64,000 nt of DNA, taken from Cricetomys ansorgei (taxonomy: Eukaryota > Chordata > Mammalia > Rodentia > Nesomyidae). Made by a program: the position numbers and the translations under genes. Below the pieces are notes generated by a model. The model was not told where the DNA came from and searched no databases. It saw only the letters and a list, made by a program, of their open reading frames with translations. Below are positions 24,601 through 35,784 of the stretch, one piece after another; positions within the stretch are counted from its first letter, which is position 1, and each line of letters starts with the position of its first letter. The DNA lies in NCBI GenBank assembly GCA_026225945.1, contig JAMJFZ010001657.1, positions 1,600,501-1,664,500 of the forward strand, written 5' to 3'.

Positions 24601-26846
24601 AGATAGTAAGGGATGAAAGGGGAAAGAGTGAGAGAAGAACAAGCTGGATGAATACAGTAGTATGGTGGGGAAGGGGAGGGAGGGGGAGAAAGAGACAGTG
24701 CCTGAGAGCCCTCATTCACATAACTTACTGCACTATGCTGCCAGGAGGGTCCTGTTTTGAAGTGCTTCTTGCTATGCCTAGTTTATAAACTGAATTTCAC
24801 CATCAATCTATATGCACAAGGAAAGCATAGTGCACGTGAACGGAATTCCCTGAAAAGAAGCTGTGTCTGGCTGTGGTCAAAAAGCTCCTGGAAGGAGCAT
24901 CTGTTTCTGCAGAGATGGATGGACCGGCTGAGTCTCAGTACTGTGGAGAGACTGGAATCCTGCAGGTTTGGGGACTAATTACTTTATCTTAGGCTAGTTT
25001 TAACCTGGTGGGACAGCCCCACTCTGTATCTGAACTAACACCTTGTGATAATAAATAAAAACCTCAAAGATGGGATTAACTTAGCAGAGCACTAGCTTTC
25101 ACCAACCCAAGAGCTAAAAAGGTCATCAGATAACATCTTCGCCCTCTGCCATAGCCCCATCTCCTGTCCACCTCTCTGGTGTATTTTAAAGTTGCCTTGA
25201 TATATGACTGTCTTTGTTCTTTAAAACGATAAAAAAAAGACAAAACAGTGAAACTGCTTCCACATTGAAACATGGAATTTGGGGTAACCTAAATCTGTTT
25301 GGGCCATGGCCACTCATAATGGCGGAATTAACTCTCGTATTCTCTTTAAGATGAGGACTGTGGTTTTTACGTCAACGTGCATGCAAGTTTCAGTATCATC
25401 TTCAGTTTCCAGCATCCACGGGCAGGGCACGGGGGAGGGGAGGTCTTGGGATATGTCCCACACAGATAAGGGGATAAGGGATAAGGCCTATCATAAATTT
25501 TAGGGAGAGCGGAATCCAGCCTAACAGAAAGATGGGCAAGGACCAACTGGTAAAAATACCAATGCCTTATGCTATTAACACTTCACATTTGAAAGTTCCC
25601 TCTGCTCTAGGGCACCTGACCGCAGGCCTCACCTAACCGGACAGAATAAACTGCTTAAAATCCTCTCAGAACTCAGCAAGGCTGTGATCTGGGAAGCCAA
25701 GAGAGCTGTCAACCCCTCTCCTCCAATCTCACTGTGAAATCACTGTCTCTCAGCCCCAGTTTCCCCAACTAACAGAACAAGGAGTCTCTGCGGGCTCCAA
25801 TTGTTTTAAAGAACCATTTTTAAACAGAATATCCAACAGGGTTCCAACATACCATGAGGATCAAATTGTGACTGTATGCAGCTTAAATCCATTTAGGGCA
25901 CACACTTCACCTTGGGTGGAAACCTCACAGCAACTTTCTGGAGCCTGATGCTGAGGTCGCCCACTTTGAAAGCCACCAGACTAGGAGCTGGTGAGAGCCC
26001 CTTCTGGGCCTGAAATGCTGTGAGGCGCTCATGACCTATGTATGCCCAGGAGGACAGACAGCCCACAGTGACGCCACCAGCCGAGAAGCCAAGTTTATTG
26101 TCAGGGGTGACTAGGTTTAGAACAAACGAAACTGTATTTTTCCCTCTGCCGATGCTCCAGTCATCTGGGCAATGGAGATATTCACTGAAGAGCTGGTGCG
26201 TGAGGTTAGAGAGGGTTACAACTGCAAGTCGAGGCTCCCTGGCCTCTGAGATTTCTTTCTCCTTGTCTGTTTGGGAGAGAAAAGCCTTTTCATTCTGTCT
26301 GTGACAAGTTCAAGGCCCAATTTTATGTCTCAAATAAGGGAGACAAAGAGCCATCAAATTGCCTGTTGCGGGAGTGAACGTGGAGATTCTTGCATGTGGG
26401 GAGATGTGTCGCTAACTTGGTAATTTCCCTTGACTGGCATTGACAAAGGTACAATGAGGCTGACTACGTATGCACAGAGAGTGAATGCAGTCTGAGAGGG
26501 ACTGAGAAGGAGCTTTCCATCACTGATGAGCTCTGCTTGAGCCCCGCCCTCCTTTGAAGAATGGAGCCATTAACTCACGGGAGAATCGCAGCCTCGCACC
26601 TCCACCCAAACACTTCAGAAATTATCTTGGACTGAAAAGACACTCTGAGTGCTTTGCGCACATGGAGAAAGGCTGATTTAATGCCCAGCCGGAGCGCTGA
26701 AGCTTCAGGAGACGATAACAGGTGCTTGGGGAAAGGTGGAGAAGACACATAAGAGCCCAGAAGTGGATGAGAGGGAAGAGGGGTACAGGCATCAGGCCAT
26801 GTGCACAGGTAGAGGTTGACTCGGCCTGCCAAGCCACGCACTGTGG
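24601..26846. other. Unique intronic sequence
   Basis: No gene or definite repeat recognised across 2.2 kb. The end (26300-26720) appears constrained; see findings. Confidence 0.4.
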
Positions 26847-27132
26847 CCTATACCTATACCTATCCCTACATCTATCCCTACACCTACACCTACACCTACA
26901 CCTATACCTACACCTATACCTACACCTATCCCTATACCTACACCTATACCTACACCTACACCTATACCTACAGCTATACCTATACCTACAGCTATACCTA
27001 TACCTATACCTACACCTACACCTATACCTACAGCTATACCTATACCTACACCTACACCTACACCTATACCTACAGCTATACCTACAGCTATACCTACACC
27101 TACACCTACACCTACACCTACACCTATCCCTA
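26847..27132 (+). repeat. Hexanucleotide array (TACACC/TATACC)n, about 47 units
   Basis: Uninterrupted 6-base periodicity with TACACC, TATACC, TATCCC and TACAGC variants. Because the period is a multiple of three, three frames are open on the two strands (Tyr-Thr, Leu-His/Tyr and Val/Ile-Gly dipeptides). These are artefacts. Confidence 0.97.
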
Positions 27133-27224
27133 TCTCAGCTTTCTTACATCTGAGGGCTAGGGTGCTGGATAGCCTAAGCCCCAGATTTTCTAAGACACAT
27201 TTCAAATATTTTGAAATATTTCCC

Positions 27225-27415
27225 TCCTAAAATTATTTTTGCATTTATTTATTTTATTTGGGAGGTGGGGTGGTCATGTGCCTCCTGTGAAAGCCAGAGG
27301 GCAACTTGTGTGAGTTGGTTTTCTTCTCTGTGTGTCCAGGGATTGGACTCAGGTCATCGGGCTTGGCGGCAATCACCTTTCCCCGTTGAGCCATCTCCCA
27401 GCCCTGAAACGATTC
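27225..27415 (-). repeat. B3/B2-group SINE, antisense
   Basis: ATTTATTTATTTTATTTGGG, GAAAGCCAGAGGGCAACTTG, GGATTGGACTCAGGTCATCG and CGTTGAGCCATCTCCCAGCC. Confidence 0.85.
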
Positions 27416-27424
27416 TATTTTCAA

Positions 27425-27750
27425 TAAGAAATGAGGGAGCTGTGAGTAAGAGCACTCACTGTGCAAGGATGAGGGCCTGGGTTCAGGTTCCCAGCACGTG
27501 TGTAAAGGCTGAGCATGGCCGTGCACGCCTATCACACCAGCGCTTTGGGGCAGAGACAAGTAGAGACTGGTGACTGCTGGCCTAGCACGTTAGATGAGCT
27601 CAAGACCCTGTCTCGAGGGAATGAGATGGAGAACGGCAGAACGGGACCCCTGATGTCCTCCTCTTGCCCACACCCAAGCCCGTGCACCGTGTGTACTCAC
27701 ATGCATACAGCACACAAATATTGATAAGATAAAAATAAAATTTAAAAGAA
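27425..27750 (+). repeat. tRNA-derived SINE (B4/B3-like)
   Basis: GAGTAAGAGCACTCACTGTG, GGGTTCAGGTTCCCAGCACG, then GCTGAGCATGGCCGTGCACG and ACCCTGTCTCGAGGGAA, and a CACACAAATA/AAAATAAAATTT tail. Confidence 0.8.
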
Positions 27751-28375
27751 CTTAACCTCAACTATGCTGGCTGGCTTCAGAAAGTAGCTTTACTTCTGCT
27801 TTACAAGAGGGGAAACTGAGGCTGGGGAGGGTGTCTTGGGGACAAACACCACTGAGAAGTCACAGAAAGGCTGCCACTCTCAGCTCCCAGGGGCACCTCT
27901 GTGGGACAGTTTGGCCATCGGTGTGTATAGGCCTCGGGCTGTTCTGGTGACCACGTGTGTGCTGAGAGAGGAAAGTGGCCTGGCCCCTTTCTTGCTTTCG
28001 GTTCTGGTGCCTCTTGGATGAGCAGACTTCAAAAGGCTTTTGAATAGAATGATAAACATGGCATTGTTATGAACATCTGTAAGCAAAATATGAGAAGACC
28101 TCACCCAGTGAATGCACAGCTCAGGCTCCCTCGCCAGCGATGTGGGGTTTGCACGTTTGGCTAATGTGCTGAAATTAACCCGAAGTGCTTACCCATTGCA
28201 GAATGCCTTTTCATATTTTCATCTGCATGGTTGTTATTACAAAGTATAAGAATAATTTTCTACCAGGGCATTGAGGACGCTGAATAGCTCAATTAGAATC
28301 AATGGAGTGAGACAACAGCATGCCAGCTAATCAGCAGGTTTGCCGAACAATCCTTTGAGAGAGTGTTTGCAGAGT

Positions 28376-28378
<3 letters not shown>
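27751..28378. other. Unique intronic sequence with MIR scrap and conserved-looking core
   Basis: A MIR-like GGGGAAACTGAGGCTGGGG lies at about 27800-27830. The part at 28020-28370 is repeat-free and AT-rich, with ATTA-core motifs; see findings. Confidence 0.4.

Positions 28379-28408
<30 letters not shown>
28376..28408 (+). repeat. (TG)n microsatellite
   Basis: About 14 uninterrupted TG dinucleotides. Confidence 0.95.
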
Positions 28409-28607
28409 GTATGTGGGCACATGTGCATAAAGAGAAAACCAGAGTCAGTTCAACCCCTTAAAGCAAGCATAAAAGAACAAGGTTTCCTTAACTATAGGGG
28501 AGAAAATTCCAGAAGACACAGACTGGGGTTACTATTGTCACATCATGTGTTACCAGTATCCAGTACCATGTTCTTGCATGTGAGCCATTCCTGGTAACAA
28601 GTGTATT

Positions 28608-28628
28608 CATGTTTGTTTGTTTGTTTGT
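28608..28628 (+). repeat. (TTTG)n short microsatellite
   Basis: Four to five GTTT tetramers. Confidence 0.85.
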
Positions 28629-29436
28629 GTTTACATGAAAATGCCGCCCTGGAAGCCAGACTCCGCTCAGCTATGTCACTCCACTTTGGATTCTAGCAGA
28701 GAAAATCCTTGCAAACGGTTTCAGGAAGAGAATGGTGGCCACTGAGGTTGCAAATCACTGCGCTGCAAGCAAGTCTTGGGAGGAGAAATGGTGGCTCTGC
28801 AAGGTCTGCTGGCCATGAGCAAGGCCATCCCACATTTAGCAAAGATCATGTGTATGGTTCAAGACTCCTGCAGACTATTACCATAGACTGAGATATACAT
28901 CTACGGTATCTGATCAGATTTGAAATGAGAATCTGTCTGTCTGCCTAACTGCCTGGTCTCGTGGCTTCTTCCTGGAAACCATCTCCACAGAAGGTCAACA
29001 GACAAGAGGGTCCTACAGCAGATGGATCAGAACAAGAAACTGGTGGTAGCACTTAAGAGTGCCATGGGGCTGTGTGGTCTGCCATGGCACTCTTGTCTGA
29101 AGAACCTCACCCTCCTGGACTCATAGGCCCCCCAACTTCTTGCTGGGGTCTTGTGCTTCCCCTTACATAATCAAAGTTAGCCAGCTATTGTTCTGTGTCC
29201 TGTAAGTCTGGAGCCAATCTCCCCCCACCCAAGTGATGGCCACGCCAGTACCTCAACACCAGCATCTTTTTCTTCTTTTCCCATTATTCAAAACACTGAA
29301 AGAAACATAAGCATCCTGTAAGTTGCATAGCATAAGGCTCAGGTCTCATGCAGGGGTGAGAATATACTGACAAGCACCAGACCCATCACTGAGCCCACTC
29401 TTAAGTGTCCTGTTTGGATCCACAGTCATCCCTACC
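28629..29436. other. Unique intronic sequence
   Basis: No gene or clear repeat. A short inverted pair, AGAGTGCCATGG (29056) and CCATGGCACTCT (29082), is visible. Confidence 0.45.
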
Positions 29437-29769
29437 TGTGGTGATCTGAATGAAAATGGCCCCCATAGGCTCCTATATTCGAATGCTAGGTCTTAGTTGC
29501 TGAAATTGTTTGGGAAAGATTAGGAGGTATGGCTTTGTTGGAAACGGTGTGTCACTGAGGGCAGATTTTGAAGCTTCAAAGGATTCCTGCCATTCCCAGT
29601 ATGCCTCTCTGCTTCCTACTTGTGGATTAAGATGTGAGCTCTCAGCTGTTCCGGCTGCCGAGCCTCTGCTCCACTGTCACGGACTCTAACCCTCTGAAAC
29701 CATAAATTCAATTAAACGCTTTCTTTTATAAGTTATCCTGGTCATAGCAATAGAACAGAAACTGAGACA
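29437..29769 (+). repeat. MaLR-type solo LTR
   Basis: It starts TGTGGTGATCTGAATGAAAA and continues GGCCCCCATAGGCTCCTATA, TAGGAGGTATGGCTTTG, CACTGAGGGCAGATTTTGA, AATTAAACGCTTTCTTTTAT and a terminal ACTGAGACA. Flanks CTACC/CTAGC are a near-perfect 5-bp target duplication. Confidence 0.9.
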
Positions 29770-30860
29770 CTAGCCTTGTGTCTCTGTTGAGTCACTTCAG
29801 TTCTCAGCTGCTATAGATGCCTATGCTATGTCACTTCCATGTGCCCTATTAGAACTGTCTTGGGTTCAGTTGCCAGCCATCTGCCTACTCCCAGAAGCAC
29901 CATGGGAACAGGAAGACGCACCCTTTCTGTACACGATCTGCTTTTGTGCTCAAGCATACTTGTCTGTCTGCATGTCTCCTGCTGAAACTGTGTCCCCTTA
30001 GGCAATATTGCATGGCCTTCAGAAGACTCTGGCTCTGTGGCTGGTGACTTCTGATCTGTGTGTGGAGATCCAGCATGTGGAAGCACTGGCCTGGGCTCAT
30101 GTTAGACAGTCTGAAGGGAGCAGTACAGGCTTGTGTGGGGTTGTTTGGACAACCCTTCCCTACAGTCCTGGAACATGGCCCTAGAACCAATAGGTGCCCT
30201 TAGCTCAAGAGCACTGCCTAGAACAGGAGGGGGACCAGCTCCCTCTCCATCAGCAGAAACCTTTAGGAAACAGTCCTGTCTGCAATCACGGTTCCAGAGT
30301 TAACTGAATGTGCAAGAGAGTGACTGGAATGGATGCTGATGACAGAATGTATACCAGTTCATCTCGCTCAGAACCTCAGCAATCACCATGCTGCTCACGG
30401 TAGCTCTGGGTTTTTGTTTGGTTTTTCCTCCATTTTTTTCTTATCCAGTCAAACCCCTAGGGTGACAGGTTTCAGAAAAGCTGGGAGCACTGGGGGCTTC
30501 AGAGGAGAGTCCAGACAGGTGACCCCTGTTGTCCACATACCCTTTTCTGAGTCAAGAATCTTCAGCTGGCTCCTTTCCACTGTCACCCTAGCTGGTTGTT
30601 GTGTTCTTCTTCCTTCTACTTTCAGGGATCTGAGGTTCTATCACTCCTGGGCGAGAGGTACCTTTTACCCAGTCTAACTCTTCATTTTGGGTTCCCCTTT
30701 TATAATAAGAACAACAGCAAATTCCAGACAAAGACACCACCTTTCCTTTTGAGTCAGGGTAGAACCCAACAAGATCTCTTTGTAGCCAGGAATCAGTTTC
30801 ATAACAACCACACCTTTTGTTGGACCCTAAGTTAGCAGTTGTGCTGGGGTGGAATGGCCA
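29770..30860. other. Unique intronic sequence
   Basis: No gene or definite repeat recognised. Confidence 0.4.
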
Positions 30861-30871
30861 GCTCTCTCCCT

Positions 30872-30919
<48 letters not shown>

Positions 30920-30926
30920 ATCTCTC
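30861..30926 (+). repeat. (CTCTCC)/(CT)n microsatellite
   Basis: CTCTCCCTCTCCCTC lead-in then about 20 CT units, interrupted once by TTTC. Confidence 0.95.
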
Positions 30927-31199
30927 AAACCCCTTGATTCCCATCTTTACCCACTGAGGTAGCAGGATATCAGCTGTCTGCATGGACTGACTCATACAGG
31001 GATTGGTGTGTTTTCCTTCTCACACTCAAACATCTGTAGGACAAAACACATCCCTCTTTGCTTCCCACACAGGAGTCATTTAAACACACCAATATGCTTT
31101 GAAGTTCAGCCAATGAATAGATCTGAAAGAGGAAGGAAGTGTGAAGGCCAAGGTCAATAGCATAAACTATGAGTGGAGGACAGCTAAGGTACAGTCCAT

Positions 31200-31355
31200 G
31201 CTATGAAGGCCCTGGGTGAGTCACATGTGCTTTCCAAGCCTCAACGATGCCTCTGTGAAGGATGGAGACTGGGGTGCCATGTGGGATTGCATGAGAAAAA
31301 AAATCAAAGAGTGAAAAGGTGCTTATTACAGTGCTGAGCATTCAGTATTCACACG
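31200..31355 (-). repeat. MIR remnant
   Basis: GGGTGAGTCACATGTGCTTT, then a GGAGACTGGGG-type segment, then ACAGTGCTGAGCATTCAG correspond to the MIR order (cytosine-poor core strand assumed). Confidence 0.55.
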
Positions 31356-31510
31356 ACAGTCATATTGTCAGTGAGGCCGAGGGGAACAGGAAAGCGCCCG
31401 TGGCTACACAAACAAGCTGTTACAGTATCCGAACTGGTTTTTGCCCTTTGCAGAGTGAGGGTAATGCATGGAGAGCAACTGTTTAGGGGGTTTCTTCACT
31501 TCATTCATTT

Positions 31511-31512
31511 GT

Positions 31513-31567
<55 letters not shown>
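31511..31567 (+). repeat. (GT)n microsatellite
   Basis: About 26 uninterrupted GT dinucleotides, abutting the tail of the SINE at 31568. Confidence 0.97.
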
Positions 31568-31569
<2 letters not shown>

Positions 31570-31850
31570 GGGTGACATACCGATGTGCAATATAGAGGTC
31601 AGGGGACAACCCTGAGGTACTGGTTCTCATCTTTACAGTTGTTTGAGATAGAAACTCTTCGCTGTTTCCTAAGCTCGGATAGCTGGACCACTGGCTTCCA
31701 CAGATTCTTTTGTCTCTGCCTCCCATCTCCTGGCAAGGGGTGCTTGGACTGCAGATGCTTTTACATGGGTTCTGAAGACGCAAACTCAAGTCATCTGACT
31801 TTCCAGAAATCAGCTTTACCCCTTGGACCATCTCCCCAGTCCTTGCGGGT
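31568..31850 (-). repeat. B4/B3-type SINE, antisense
   Basis: ATATAGAGGTCAGGGGACAA, CTCTGCCTCCCATCTCCTGG, CAAACTCAAGTCATCTGAC and TTGGACCATCTCCCCAGTCC in antisense order. The GT tract above is its tail. Confidence 0.75.
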
Positions 31851-32400
31851 TTTCTTAGCATCCTTTTCCTCCTAAGCCATTACGCCATGTCTGAAATTAC
31901 AGAAAGACATCTACTCATTTCCATTCCCGAGGCCTGAGAAGATACACCTAGATGGTCCTCAGGGCCTATCAGCATCTCTACTCATGGTTCCACATGAGCG
32001 TGCGCAAGTCTAAAACAGAGGCAAAAACATAAGGAGTTACCGCTGAAGACTGCATTCCACATTCCTAACGCTGGAGTACTTCAATTCTTCTATACGAGCA
32101 GGAAAAACAAGAACAGGTCTCCAAAAGCTTCCATATAACATATAACCATATAACATTAGGTGGCAGGAAAAAAAGGGGAAGCCATCAAAGCCAGAAACCA
32201 ACCCGAGCTGGAAACTGGCATTGAGTTGGAACCTGCCATGAGCATCTTCCTGGTTCTCTGCTCAGCTCTGCAAAGGGCTAGACAGTTAAGTGCGTCCTGC
32301 TTTGCCACGCACATAGTACCTGCTGTAGCTACATACACCTTGCTGGGGCAAAAATGTGTCCATTGACACTGCAGAAAGTCAAGACAATGCGCACAGCCAC
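31851..32400. other. Unique intronic sequence
   Basis: Nothing recognised as gene or repeat. Confidence 0.4.
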
Positions 32401-32937
32401 TGTGACGGCTGGTCTCGGTCGTCGACTTGACTACGTCTGGAATCAACTAAAACACAAGCTGCTGGGTGCAAAATCCTCCAGTGAGGGATTTTCTTGATCA
32501 AATTATTTGAAGCAGTAGAGCCCTCCCTACACTGGGCCAGCACCTTCTAGTGGCAGCTGAGATAGAAGGACATGGAAGAAGGAAACTGCTTTTGCCTCCC
32601 GGCCCTAATTCTTGCTGAGAAGTTCATCCAACTGTTTCTGCAGCATCCCTTCACTGATATTAGAAGCAGCCTGCTCAAGCTTCCAGTGTAGACTGAAGTT
32701 CAGCAGCTCTGCAGGAACCCTTGAGGCCTCAACACCAGACTGGGACTGCGGAGACGTCCGCCTCAGACCAGATCCTCCGCCTCTCCAGTGTGTGACCGTC
32801 GTCGCTGGACTGCCCTCACCACAGCATGGAAGGCAATCTAACAGATCTCCTTTATGTAGATTTCCACTCTCCCCTTTAAGATACACATTCACTCCATCAG
32901 TTCTGTTCCTTTAGAGAGCCTGACTGATACTAACACA
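32401..32937 (+). repeat. ERVL-type (MLT2/MT2-like) LTR
   Basis: Starts TGTGACGGCTGGTCTCGG, with CGACTTGACTACGTCTGGAA, TGAGGGATTTTCTTGATC, GAAGGACATGGAAGAAGG and a terminal GTTCCTTTAGAGAGCC...TAACACA. TG...CA ends and the length of about 537 bp fit a solo LTR. Confidence 0.8.
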
Positions 32938-33485
32938 GATATGCTTTAGAAAACGCTTCTTTATACAGCCAGGCAGCGAGGGGGACTTGGCTAGGGGTGG
33001 TAACTGGCAGATCCGTACATCACAGCATGGCTTCTCATTATTTCTCTCCAAAAAATATATCTGCTGCACAAGACATTTGCAGAGGTGTGGAGACCACTGT
33101 AGCAATGGTCTTGGTTTCTTCACACCTCCATAGATCCCTATGGTGGGGATGGGCACACTCTCTCTAGGCTAGACTGTGTGTCCAACGGGGCAATATTAAA
33201 TGAGGTACATGGAATACAGGGCTCGTGATTTTGCTGTTTCCAGGTCTTTACATACACTGCCATTTGCATTAGCTCACACCAGTCCTGCTTCTCTAGCTGG
33301 TGAGCACGACCAGCAGCCAGCACTGACTGCTACCTGAGGTCATCTGAGACCAACTGGTCCTTGAACTTTCCACCAGGTGACAATGAGTGAGACCAGGTGA
33401 GCCTCGAAGAAGAACTGTCAACCTGAGCCCAGCCCTAAAAGCACAATTATTCCAATCAACCAAGTGTTAGTGATTTTTCCACAGT

Positions 33486-33503
33486 AAAAAAAAAAAAAAA
33501 AAA
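33486..33503 (+). repeat. Poly(A) tract
   Basis: 18 consecutive A, not clearly attached to a SINE body. Confidence 0.9.
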
Positions 33504-33706
33504 GGAAAAATACATTCCACAGAAAGTTCATCCTCTACAGCTATAACATTAGAAGCAAGGATGTATATTTTACAGAAATGATTAAAGAAAAAAAATGACA
33601 GAGAAAATATGTATTTTTAAATATATTTCCATTTCAAAGATCTTGTCACCCACCAGCAGGGATGAGCCCTCCCCCGTTCTTCCAGTGATTGAACAAGTGC
33701 CCCTAC

Positions 33707-33826
33707 CTGAACACACTTCTTTGTAGGTAGGATTTCGTGTGTAGCCTCCTGCAAAGCCCACTTGGGTTGAATACACGCCTTTCAAGAGCCAGAACTTGCG
33801 TTCAGCTCCCCAGAAGCAGCCCATTC
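33707..33826 (-). CDS. Msra: Msra catalytic exon with GCFWG active site (probably exon 3)
   Basis: This 120-base minus-strand exon encodes the start of the MsrA catalytic domain. Residues run [16 protein letters not shown], then [23 protein letters not shown]. The Cys of GCFWG is the family's nucleophile that attacks the sulfoxide; Phe and Trp after it line the methyl pocket; the Tyr in NPTY corresponds to the active-site Tyr82 of the E. coli enzyme. The catalytic Glu of the GHAE motif would be on the next exon, which is not in the window. The acceptor is GTTCCCTGCAG|GA and the donor is TTCAG|GTAGGG, both consensus. Phase is 1-1 and length 40 codons, so skipping would keep the frame but delete the active site. 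The residue after KFW is Leu, where I recall Val in mouse and human. Lowercase flanks continue as ordinary intron. Confidence 0.97.
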
Positions 33827-33979
33827 CTGCAGGGAACAAAACACAGATAAATCACGTATCCAAAATAAGGTGGTCACTATGTGTCACCACACCTGTTGAT
33901 TGGAACGAAGGAGCTGCTCCTGCCATCTGATGATCAAAAAGCCCCAAGACTTTTAGTTTCAGTGCTGAAGAATAATTTA

Positions 33980-34235
33980 GTGCCAGTAAGAAGGCTCAGC
34001 AAGTAAAAGGCTTGCTATGAAATTGTGATGACTGGAGTTCATCCTCAAAACCACAAAAGCCACATGTGGTAGCTCACATCTGTAATCCTAGCACTCAAAT
34101 GGCAAAATGGTAGTGGGATGAGACCCACCCCAAACCATATGCAGGACAGCAGAAATAACAAGAGGCCTCACAGGTGGAGCGAGAGACCCAGTTCCTCAGT
34201 CCTCCACATTCAAACATACACACACATGAACAACA
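33980..34235 (+). repeat. Diverged tRNA-derived SINE (B4/B3-like)
   Basis: AGTAAGAAGGCTCAGCAAGT, CCACATGTGGTAGCTCACAT, CTGTAATCCTAGCACTCAAA and a CATACACACACATGAACAA tail. Confidence 0.7.
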
Positions 34236-34935
34236 ATAGATAATACTTTAAAACTTCTTAAGATAATTTAAAGAGCGTTTCATAGAGCATCTGTTTATTC
34301 TCACTCTACCAGAACATGGAAAGCCTCAGATTAGTAAAAATGCACTTTTCCCAATAACATAGTATAAGGGTAACTATTTTAAGAATACTTCTACATTTAC
34401 TTCATAAACTAATAGAAATTCATGTAATGATCAGCTTCAAAATCATTGAAACAAAGATGTGTAAGGCTGGGTTGATTGAAATGGGAAAACATACAAGATC
34501 AATAAAGATTGAGGCAGTCATTACCAATTAACAAATCCACAGGTTGTTCAGCTTAAAAAAAAATTTGCAAGTGACAAAGCACGGCTCATGCAAAAGTAAA
34601 ATGTTCTGAGATCTAGTACTGAGCATAATGAGTGAGGGTGGGGTTGGGGGTGGGAAGCAGCTAAGGAACTATAAGCAACCAACAAACCTGTAATTACCAC
34701 ATTTACACCAGCAGTTACTAGGTCCCTTTGGCCATGAAAACCAAGGCCTGCCTCTCCCAACCACACATGCACACACCATAAAGGCTAAACTACCCCAAAT
34801 AAAGAACCTTCTATGAGAAGTTCCCCCAACTGCTTGGTACACCTGCTATTCTCTGGCCCACTTCTGCGCATCATAGACAAGATTGCTCCCTCTCTCAAGT
34901 ATTATATGACTTTATTAAGCCATATATAATTTTAT
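34236..34935. other. Unique AT-rich intronic sequence
   Basis: No gene or definite repeat recognised. A GGGGTTGGGGGTGGG run lies near 34640. Confidence 0.4.
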
Positions 34936-35274
34936 CGGTTACTTTTCTGTTGCTGTGATAAAATACCATGACCAAAGGCGACTTAAGGAAGAGTCCGTTT
35001 TGGCTTACATTTCCAGGGACTGATTGATGGTGGGAAAGGCCTGACAGCAGGGACAGGAAGCTGAGAGATCACATTTCAACTACACACAGGAAGCCAGGAA
35101 TAACTGGAAGTGGGTGAGGCTATAAACCCTCAAAGCCCTTCCCCAGCAATGTACATCTTCCAGCAAGGCTGCCCCTTCTAAACGTTCCACAACCTCCACA
35201 AACAGCACCATGCACTGAGGACCAAGTGTTCAAATAGCAAAGCCTATGGGGAACATCTTTATCCAAACCACCAA
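34936..35274 (-). repeat. MaLR-type solo LTR, antisense
   Basis: Plus-strand CTGTTGCTGTGATAAAATAC, CATGACCAAAGGCGACTTAA, AATGTACATCTTCCAGCAAG, AAGCCTATGGGGAACATC and CAAACCACCA form the reverse of a full TG...CA MaLR LTR. Confidence 0.85.
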
Positions 35275-35784
35275 AGTTCTAGGTAAAAAGAGAGCCGGTG
35301 AACTAGCACACGCCTCTGGCTCACACACACTCTGCACTAGCTGGACTTACAATGGGACTATAAGAATGTACACTTTATGACATTCTTGACATTTGTTAGC
35401 ATTCAAAGCAACATGGTAACTAGAAAAAATGGTGGACAGGAAGTCCTACAGTATTACAGAAATATTCTACTTGCTAAAATGGGAGCAGAAACCTAACAAA
35501 AATAGGTTAATAGCTTTCAGGGGCGATAGATCAAAATAATGAAATTCAATGCAGTAAAAATTACCATTATGTTGATAGTACAGCATGTATATGATTATAT
35601 CATAATTATCTACAGCTAAATTAAAAAAGAAAACACAATTATATGCATGCTTTTATTATAACTATAAAGAAATAATCATACCAAAATAGACTGGAGAGAA
35701 ATATACTAAAGTTGTAACCATGGTTTCATCAAAGTGGTAAGTACATGTAAAAAACTTTTAAAGAATTTTTTGGAATTTTCTATC
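35275..35784. other. AT-rich intronic sequence
   Basis: No gene or definite repeat recognised. Confidence 0.4.

Larger units (their letters stand above)
1..33706 (-). other. Msra: Msra downstream intron (partial)
   Basis: Sequence downstream of the catalytic exon's donor on the minus strand. The next expected peptide block (EKTGHAEVVRVVY in the family) was looked for and not found, so the intron is at least 33.7 kb and its acceptor lies outside the window. Very long Msra introns are typical of mammals. Content is repeats and unique intronic DNA listed separately. Confidence 0.8.

Noticed and set aside
23690..24719. Minus-strand frames of 297-341 codons rich in Leu-Pro-Ser-Tyr
   Set aside because: They are produced by the 28-30 base minisatellite, whose antisense is stop-free. 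All three minus frames give similar low-complexity peptides, so this is not a gene.
26847..27132. Interstitial telomere repeat
   Set aside because: The units are TACACC/TATACC, not CCCTAA/TTAGGG. A few TATCCC units are point variants.
26722..27205. Tyr-Thr, Leu-His and Val-Gly repeat proteins
   Set aside because: Artefacts of the hexamer array; the dipeptides follow directly from a 6-base period.
31365..31861. Val-Cys and Thr-His repeat frames
   Set aside because: Translation of the (GT)n microsatellite and an antisense SINE.
1..33706. A third Msra exon (GHAEVV block)
   Set aside because: Looked for on the minus strand and not found. Later exons must lie beyond the left edge.
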